Assembly (NCBI GenBank): GCA_048013815.1
Contig: CM106586.1
Coordinates: forward strand, 17,236,001 to 17,300,000
DNA length: 64,000 bases
Direction: 5' to 3'
Origin: Setoptus koraiensis
Lineage: Eukaryota > Arthropoda
The position numbers and the translations under genes are program-made. The stretch's first letter is position 1; every line of letters begins with the position of its first letter. This document shows, piece by piece, positions 57,714 through 64,000 of the stretch. The notes under the pieces are model-generated. The model had not been told where the DNA came from and made no database searches. It saw nothing but the letters and a program-made list of their open reading frames with translations.

Positions 57714-57796
57714 ATCAATAATATCCACTCCCACACAATATGAACGATAAAGACAATGTTGCAAATATTTTTACAATTTGAGGCCGTTCAAATCTA

Positions 57797-58030
57797 TTAC
57801 TTCGCTTTCCATTTTATTTCCACTATACTCTGTAAATTTTCACCTCGAGTTGTTAGACTGTCTCTAATCGAGTTACACTTTACTCGATACATTCCACCTC
57901 TTGAATCAAACACATCTAAATATAATCTAGAAATCTCGTCGAGATAAATACTGGAATTGCGCTTCACGGACCATAAATTCGCTGCCTTATAATCTCGTGA
58001 ATTCGAGGTTCTTGTGTGTGTTGAAGCCAT
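57797..58030 (-). CDS. Small open frame upstream of the receptor gene (77 aa), uncertain
   Basis: It starts at AAGATGGCT, a good context, and reads MASTHTRTSNSRDYKAANLW, then SIYLDEISRLYLDVFDSRGG. It is polar, basic and without membrane segments. I tested whether it could splice into receptor exon 1 (donor GAA|GTAATA), but the only acceptor, GGGAG, gives a stop. It is therefore either a separate small gene or chance. Confidence 0.25.
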   Translation of the reverse strand: MASTHTRTSNSRDYKAANLWSVKRNSSIYLDEISRLYLDVFDSRGGMYRVKCNSIRDSLTTRGENLQSIVEIKWKAK

Positions 58031-59349
58031 CTTGATCTTTCCCTCCGACGTGTATAAGCTCTTGCTGATTCGATTAACAACACGTCGATGTGGTTCCCGG
58101 TGCAAACACAAAAACAACTATTATTGATAGCCGTCTCTTGACAGTCTAACCACGTTATGTATACTTCTCATTACTATCCTATCGAGAAATATCCTATACT
58201 TGTGACATTGTACACTGGCAAAATGGACTCTGATGTTTGCACGGAATCTCTTGCACGGAATCTCTTGCACGGAAGTTCGGATAATCCATATCTGAATATC
58301 TGAACTTGAGAGCTCGAAAACTCTACAACAATCACAGGCAGTCATTCGCATCTCGAAGACAGAAATTGGTTATTGCACCGTCTCTTTTTATTTAAAATAA
58401 AAAGAGATCGCCTAGACTCCCTAAGATATCAGTGTCTGATGGTTGCGGCTCATTATTAGTGTCCCAAACTCAACCGAAGCGTCACTTGATCAACTAGCAA
58501 TCTATTCAGGATGTCGAGTATCATCCATTTAACATTTTTTGGCTCTTGATCTCCAAGAATACTATCGACTGATTAATTTAACCATTACTTGAAGGTATCG
58601 CGGCTTGGGTGCACTATGTTCCACGTCGCGGTTAAGTTCGGAAACGCTTCGAGAAATTCTACCTCACTATCAAAATCTCAACTTTCCTATAGATTGAGAA
58701 TCCAGCTGGCGGGAAAAATAGTGGGGGTGATCCTATCTATATTCGTCAAACGAAAAAACTGAACTCAATGACCCAGCTTACTGACTGAAAATACGTCATG
58801 CACCAGCGCGAATCTATTAGAATTTTATTGTTTTACATCTGTTCTCTTGAACTGATCAATCAAATCTTCAGACCCCATAGAAGCTATCCAAGCTACATTT
58901 GACTCGTATCGGAATGCAGCGGTTGGAAAAAAAACTTTTTCAGCAATGAAGTAGTTCCCGTTCTATACATGAAAAATGCACGGATAACCGTACTCTTCGA
59001 CATATTCAGATAGATTGTATTTGTGAAGTTGTATCCATGACTAGTCTAGCCAATCGCGTTCGTTTGATGCAAAGTTGATCGTGTCGCCACCGCATTCCAA
59101 AATAACACCGGTAGAGGAACCAGTGGACTGTCAATGTTACAATTGTTGGCAACTACTAATTATCAGTATTACTTCCTGAAAGGATGGAGCTCAACAGCTA
59201 ATCTGAGGGTCACAAATGAGAAACACACAGAAAAAAAAACAACAAGCATATCTTGTCCAGTATTGTAATGACCAGTTATGATTTTAATAAAATATTCGGC
59301 GCAAACAAAGAGGGATTACATGAGGAATTTCGATTTTGATGCATTTCCA
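58031..59349. other. Intergenic
   Basis: No gene is supported. It contains a 14 bp repeat at 58238-58275 (GCACGGAATCTCTT, two and a half copies) and a perfect A/T-rich inverted repeat at 58381-58407. Confidence 0.55.
58381..58407. repeat. Perfect inverted repeat, 13 bp arms
   Basis: TCTCTTTTTATTT, one A, then its exact reverse complement. The A/T richness makes it less surprising than the GC-rich palindromes. Confidence 0.9.
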
Positions 59350-60555
59350 TCAGAAATCAATCAATTTCTTGGCTGCCTCGTAGCATCTCCATTTATCTGG
59401 GGCGTAGAACTGCTCAAATACATGGGCCACCGGTACATCGTAGCCAGTTACTCTCATTACGGGCGCATTGAGTGTGAGGAAACATTGTTCATTGATCACT
59501 GCCGCCAATTCAGCCCCGAAACCGCCCGTTTTGGGCGCCTCGTGTGACACTAAACATCGGCCCGTCTTTCTCACCGATTCTAGCACAGTGTCCCTGTCCC
59601 AGGGTAGAATTGTTTGCAAATCAATAATCTCGCACGAGATATTGTTTCGCTCCAGAAGAAGCTTGCTGGCCTCCAGAAGAACCGACACCTGAGCGCCCCA
59701 GCCAATCATGGTGATATCTGTGCCCGATTGAACAACGTCAGCTTGCGTTAGTGGAATCTCGTAATACTCATCTGGCACCTCATCCACAGAGGAACGATAC
59801 AGTATTTTGGGCTCAAAAAACAAGCACGGATTGTTGTCCCTAATACAGCTGAGCAACAGTCCCTTGGCTTGATACGGTCCTCTTGGTATGACGATCTTTA
59901 GGCCGGAACAGTGCGCAAAGAAGGCCTCATTGCTTTGCGAATGATACAGGGCACCGTGGCCCACGAGGCCAGCCGGAGCCCTGATGGTTAGTTTGCCGCA
60001 GTCAAATTGATTGCCCGATCTGAAACGAAATTTGGCGGCCTCATTGACAATTTGATCGAAAGCGGGCAATATGTAATCGGCAAATTGTATCTCGGCAATA
60101 GCAGTGGAACCAGCACACGCTGCCCCAATACCGAAACCCACTATACCTTGTTCGCACAATGGCGTATTGAAAACTCTCTCTTTGCCATATTTATCTTGTA
60201 GGCCAACGGTGCAACGGAATACGCCACCGAAGGCCACGTCCTCGCCAAAAACTATGGCACTGGAATCTTGTTCCATGATTAAATGAAGAGCATTATTGAT
60301 GGCTTGCATCATGTTCAGACTCGTGGTAGTTTTTAATTGGTTTTCGCAGGCTATAGAATTCACATTTCTATTTTGTGTCGTCGATGGGCCTCTACTTCTC
60401 CTCTGTACGAATAATTGCTTGGTTCTGTGGTCTAATAGGCGTGCATTGTCCGATTTAGATAGAGTTGACAGAGCTCGGCATAGGATAATATGGTTTGGGT
60501 GACTATCTATGATGTTTTTGGCAATGATAGACATCAAGAATCCCGTTGGTTTCAT
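59350..60555 (-). CDS. BCKDHB: Branched-chain 2-oxoacid dehydrogenase E1 beta subunit (401 aa)
   Basis: This subunit pairs with E1 alpha to form the thiamine-diphosphate-dependent decarboxylase of the mitochondrial complex that degrades leucine, isoleucine and valine. The sequence shows the N-terminal half with [72 protein letters not shown] and [17 protein letters not shown]. The transketolase C-terminal domain follows with [44 protein letters not shown] and PDKWRCYEA. The length is close to that of animal homologues. The start is the first ATG (MKPTGFLMS); the roughly 70 residues before the conserved domain are basic and Ser/Thr-rich, as expected for a mitochondrial targeting peptide. It is intronless and intact. 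Confidence 0.96.
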   Translation of the reverse strand: MKPTGFLMSIIAKNIIDSHPNHIILCRALSTLSKSDNARLLDHRTKQLFVQRRSRGPSTTQNRNVNSIACENQLKTTTSLNMMQAINNALHLIMEQDSSAIVFGEDVAFGGVFRCTVGLQDKYGKERVFNTPLCEQGIVGFGIGAACAGSTAIAEIQFADYILPAFDQIVNEAAKFRFRSGNQFDCGKLTIRAPAGLVGHGALYHSQSNEAFFAHCSGLKIVIPRGPYQAKGLLLSCIRDNNPCLFFEPKILYRSSVDEVPDEYYEIPLTQADVVQSGTDITMIGWGAQVSVLLEASKLLLERNNISCEIIDLQTILPWDRDTVLESVRKTGRCLVSHEAPKTGGFGAELAAVINEQCFLTLNAPVMRVTGYDVPVAHVFEQFYAPDKWRCYEAAKKLIDF

Positions 60556-61766
60556 GTTGGTCTGATGGAACAGATGTCTCTCTGTAATTCCTGGTAGCCG
60601 AATAACGAGGAGAGATGGGAAAACTTTGAGATACAAACCAAAAACAAAAGATCACACGCTGTCCACGGGTAATTCGATTAATAGGACTGATAGAATGTTA
60701 GAGATCACTGGTAGGCTAAAATGGAGCTGGCCAGAGGAAACTTGTCGATGCTAGTTGGCACATGTATACGGCACAAAGAAGGGTCACTCTATCTGGTGGC
60801 GACGATTGACACCTTGATTATAATGTAGAAGATAGGAATCAGTATTATTCAACAACAACAAAATAATAATTATTATCAGCGAGTAGCAGCTAGGCTGTTG
60901 CTTTCAATAAGACATCGCTATCGACGTGTAACATAGTACTAATCGACCATGTCGATAGTAAATAAATTCAACAGCGATGAACCGTCCCGATGGCTTGCCA
61001 GCTTGTGTATACATAATGATGTATACATAACATGGGCGTAAGATCATAAATTAGATAGTAACACTCTTAAACTGATGTATGATTGGCAAGGCAGACATGG
61101 GTAACATTACATACAGACTTGGGGTAGTAATAGTACGCCAGTGTTCAGCCTGTTCAAAACCCGAAGACCATTGTCACGCTTGTTTTTATCCTTCCGTTTT
61201 TGGGATAATCTGGTTGATTCTGTGTAAACGGCCACCTTGTCCTCTTAGCCGATCATAAGTATCCCAATTAAAATGTTTACATACCCTCGCATACCTTAAT
61301 TTGTACAACCGCCATCATACACTGCCAACTAAACGTCTCTATCAGCTGTCTATCTCGCAACCTTAACTTCTACTAACAATATTGTAAGATTTTGGCAAGC
61401 TCGATGGCAACTCGTGCAGTTTCACCAGTGAAGCACACGCCAATGCTAAACACTGTTGCCATCACAAGTCTGCTCAACGTGACTATCGGTAGACAAGGAT
61501 CAGCGCGTTTTGGACATGTTGATGTCGTCGTCTTTGGTCTTTCTCTGTGGCAGCCTATTTACCTCATTTTATATCCTCTATGACTTTACTACTGTTGAAA
61601 CAGATTTACTCGTCAACAAAAAAATCAGTTAATTGATTGGTTCTTGCGGGGCCACAACGATCCAAGATGAATCTGTTTCATCCCCGACTAACTACAGTTC
61701 GTACGTGCGATCGTAAAACTCGCTCGTAAGCAGCATGCTGTTTACGTCAATCAAAACTGTTTTTAG
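60556..61766. other. Intergenic upstream of the E1 beta gene
   Basis: It should contain the promoter of the minus-strand BCKDHB gene, but no clear core element can be picked out. Nothing else is supported. Confidence 0.5.
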
Positions 61767-62006
61767 TTATACACGAGGTATTGGCGAAACTCAGGCACAT
61801 GGCCTATCATTGTAACCTTGATGACCATTGTCCACCCCTGATGGGGTTGTTGTTGGATGTCTGCCGGAGTACCGGTATAAACAAAACAACAGTCAGTCTT
61901 CCATTCCTCATACAACTAGAGGTGAAATTGAATAAAACCGAAAATAGTCTCTATGGTCTTTTATCCATATTGACTTTTATTCTGATAATAGCGGTGATTT
62001 ATGGGT
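61767..62006 (+). CDS. Possible orphan exon with a membrane segment (80 codons)
   Basis: It is bounded by CTGTTTTTAG| and |GTAAGTCATC, both strong splice sites, and open throughout in one frame with phase 1 at both ends. It reads IHEVLAKLRHMAYHCNLDDH, a middle part with three cysteines and two NKT glycosylation sites, then a hydrophobic span SLYGLLSILTFILIIAVIYG. It looks like an exon of a single- or multi-pass membrane protein. No partner exons were found in the window and the family is not recognised. Confidence 0.35.
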
Positions 62007-63839
62007 GTAAGTCATCATCGAGGGTGGCTTCAATGAATTTAGTGGAAAGTGTAATTTGAGACGACATATACTGCGCCCAAATTAGCAGTATTTACATATG
62101 TAGTATGTTGATGTTTATACAGCTATAACTTTCTACCATTGCACTTTATGATGATGTAAGAACATGGCCGCTCAGGTGCTCCGTTTTTGACAACAACACG
62201 ATAAATAGTTTAGTAATAAGCCAACAGCATAGGCCGTAGTGAATTAGTTAACATATACTGCGCTGGTTTATACTGTGTGTGCACTGGCGGTGCAAACAAG
62301 TCTCGTGGATGATCGCATGACCGACTGCAGCAAGCGAGCTTATCTATTGTAGATCAATGTGATCGACAAAACAAGAAACTCCGAGTAGTGAGTGTGAACC
62401 TTCAATCGCAGATCAGATGTTGACGACAGATACTGTGATTTACACTGATGGCACTATTAATAGAACCTCAAATGTATCATCAAAACTATGCTCGCCGGTA
62501 CCGTCAACAACTTGATCAGATTATTCCATTGTTTGATGCCACATACACACATACATATGTTTTCCCTAGACCACGATAAACAGCTAACTTTAAGCAATGA
62601 TGGCAGCTAACTGGGGAAAATCTGAGCAATAGTTGCGCCATAAGTGATAATAAGTAACAATGGCAGCAAGTTATAGCTTGAAAACTAGACCTGAGTGGCA
62701 GAATACCGTAAACAGGTTCACTGTATGCGTTGAAATATCCTCGGTGTTGGTTTTGGTAATTGAGCGCATCGATTTCGATGGTCATTGATACTTGTAATCT
62801 GTCTATCATACTCCTGCATTGCCCCTGTCGATAGCTTGGCGAGATCAGCCAGGTCGAATTTCGGCACATGCATACTGTGTGCGGATCCGTCACGTGACGA
62901 CTCATTTGAGGCACGTCAAGCGCCAATCGGTAGTCGAATCTCCCCTGGTTGATGCTAATTGTGGGTGAATCATAGTGGGCATGTTGATGCTCACAATTAG
63001 TCAGGGCTCTGAAATTCCTCTGTCAATTGTGATGGAGGGGGGGGGCGGCATCAAATGGTAATGATAATCCCAACGACGACAAGACTGTTTACTCATGCCA
63101 TCGCTCGGCAGACTTGTAAAGACTCGCTCACACAAACACATGTTACATGTGAGCTTCGTTGGTTTGGGCAGCGAAGTGAAATCTGCTTATATTCTCAGGA
63201 CAGTGGTAGAGCGTTGAGAAGATTAGTGTGACAATTTCCACTAGTTTAGGTTGTTTACTTGTTGGGCCGGCTCGGCTGTGAGCGTTAGACACTTGATATT
63301 CCTTGGCTTGTGGCGATGGCAGTAAATAAGTTTTAACTTTAAGGTAAATATCTAGTTTTATCACGGCAGCTGCCTTACTGTATACAAATCAGCACCAACT
63401 GTATGATGAATAGCAACAATAAAGGACAAAGATTAATAAAGCGGCAGTACAACAGTGTGTCCGTAAAGTTACGCGTAACAGTAAGCGACTCGGGCAGGCC
63501 AACCGTCGGGCTAATGTATTCTGGCCACCGACGACTCGCAAAGGCTGACGCTCATTTGGTGCACTATAGTAATGGTACACACTGTGCTGTAACTCAACTG
63601 ATTTGTTAGCACTGTGGAAGTCGCAAAGAACAGCACACTCTGCACGCACGTAATTTATTTGCTTGTGCAACCAAAAGCTAGCTCCCTGTGCCGAGCCGTA
63701 TATATTGTTTCGGTAAATAAGGCCCAACGAGTGTGCACAAAAGGCGTTTTGTGCCGGCGTACAAGCGTGCGCGCCCGCCTAGCCCCTGTTGTGCGAAAAT
63801 TCTCTCGCAAACATGTCATTTTCGACACCCAATATAAGC

Positions 63840-63871
<32 letters not shown>

Positions 63872-64000
63872 ACAACTACATTGTAGCACCGATTTGTTTG
63901 TCGCATTCCATGATGAATGCCCATGTATCTCGAACCTCTCTTTACAATTTGCTGCTGATTGCGTCGCGCTTTTCTCCCCACAGCACACAGTATACGGTGT
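62007..64000. other. No gene seen at the right edge
   Basis: Short frames only, none with a recognisable domain. A (GT)n tract lies at 63840-63868 and a run of G at about 63034. Confidence 0.55.

Noticed and set aside
57797-58030. First exon of the gustatory-type receptor gene
   Set aside because: The only workable donor and acceptor give a premature stop, so it was left as an independent, uncertain frame.

Overview
The window is animal genomic DNA, most likely from an arthropod. A split teneurin gene, a seven-transmembrane gustatory-type receptor with tiny phase-0 3' exons, GT-AG introns of about 90-360 bp beside introns of 5-12 kb, and Gln/Asn/His-rich exons all point that way. A mite or other chelicerate is a guess. 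Nothing here looks bacterial or viral.

Base composition falls into blocks. Positions 1 to about 5.2 kb and 16.6 to about 25 kb are very GC-rich, repeat-laden and apparently gene-free, full of GGCC and GGGGCCCC strings, minisatellites and inverted repeats. Between them (5.2-16.6 kb) lies an AT-richer island holding a tandem array of seven intronless genes for small secreted proteins of 188-198 residues. They share six cysteines, a conserved CxC-YYQHS block and a DNNFLTLL-x6-C ending. I do not recognise the family. Each copy carries its own duplicated promoter module (a roughly 45 bp upstream element plus TATATTTA). Three relics record turnover of the array: a decayed copy just upstream, a gene-less promoter/3'-end module near 25 kb, and a small transposon with an 8 bp target duplication in the promoter of copy 7.

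From 25.7 to 51.2 kb a six-exon teneurin gene is read on the plus strand; all five splice junctions keep phase. The predicted protein (2828 residues) has a very long Gln/Asn/His-rich cytoplasmic part, one membrane segment, only three EGF modules (one with about 95 extra residues), the teneurin Cys-rich signature, a carboxypeptidase-regulatory-like domain and an NHL propeller. It stops before the YD shell and C-terminal region that teneurins normally carry.

Downstream lie an M1 aminopeptidase pseudogene (52.4-54.8 kb, catalytic core deleted, two frame breaks), a gustatory-receptor-like gene on the minus strand (57.7-55.4 kb, three exons), and an intronless minus-strand gene for the mitochondrial branched-chain 2-oxoacid dehydrogenase E1 beta subunit (60.6-59.35 kb). 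The last 3.4 kb hold one possible orphan membrane exon and nothing else I can support. The genes share no operon-like logic; only the secreted-protein array is a co-evolving functional block.
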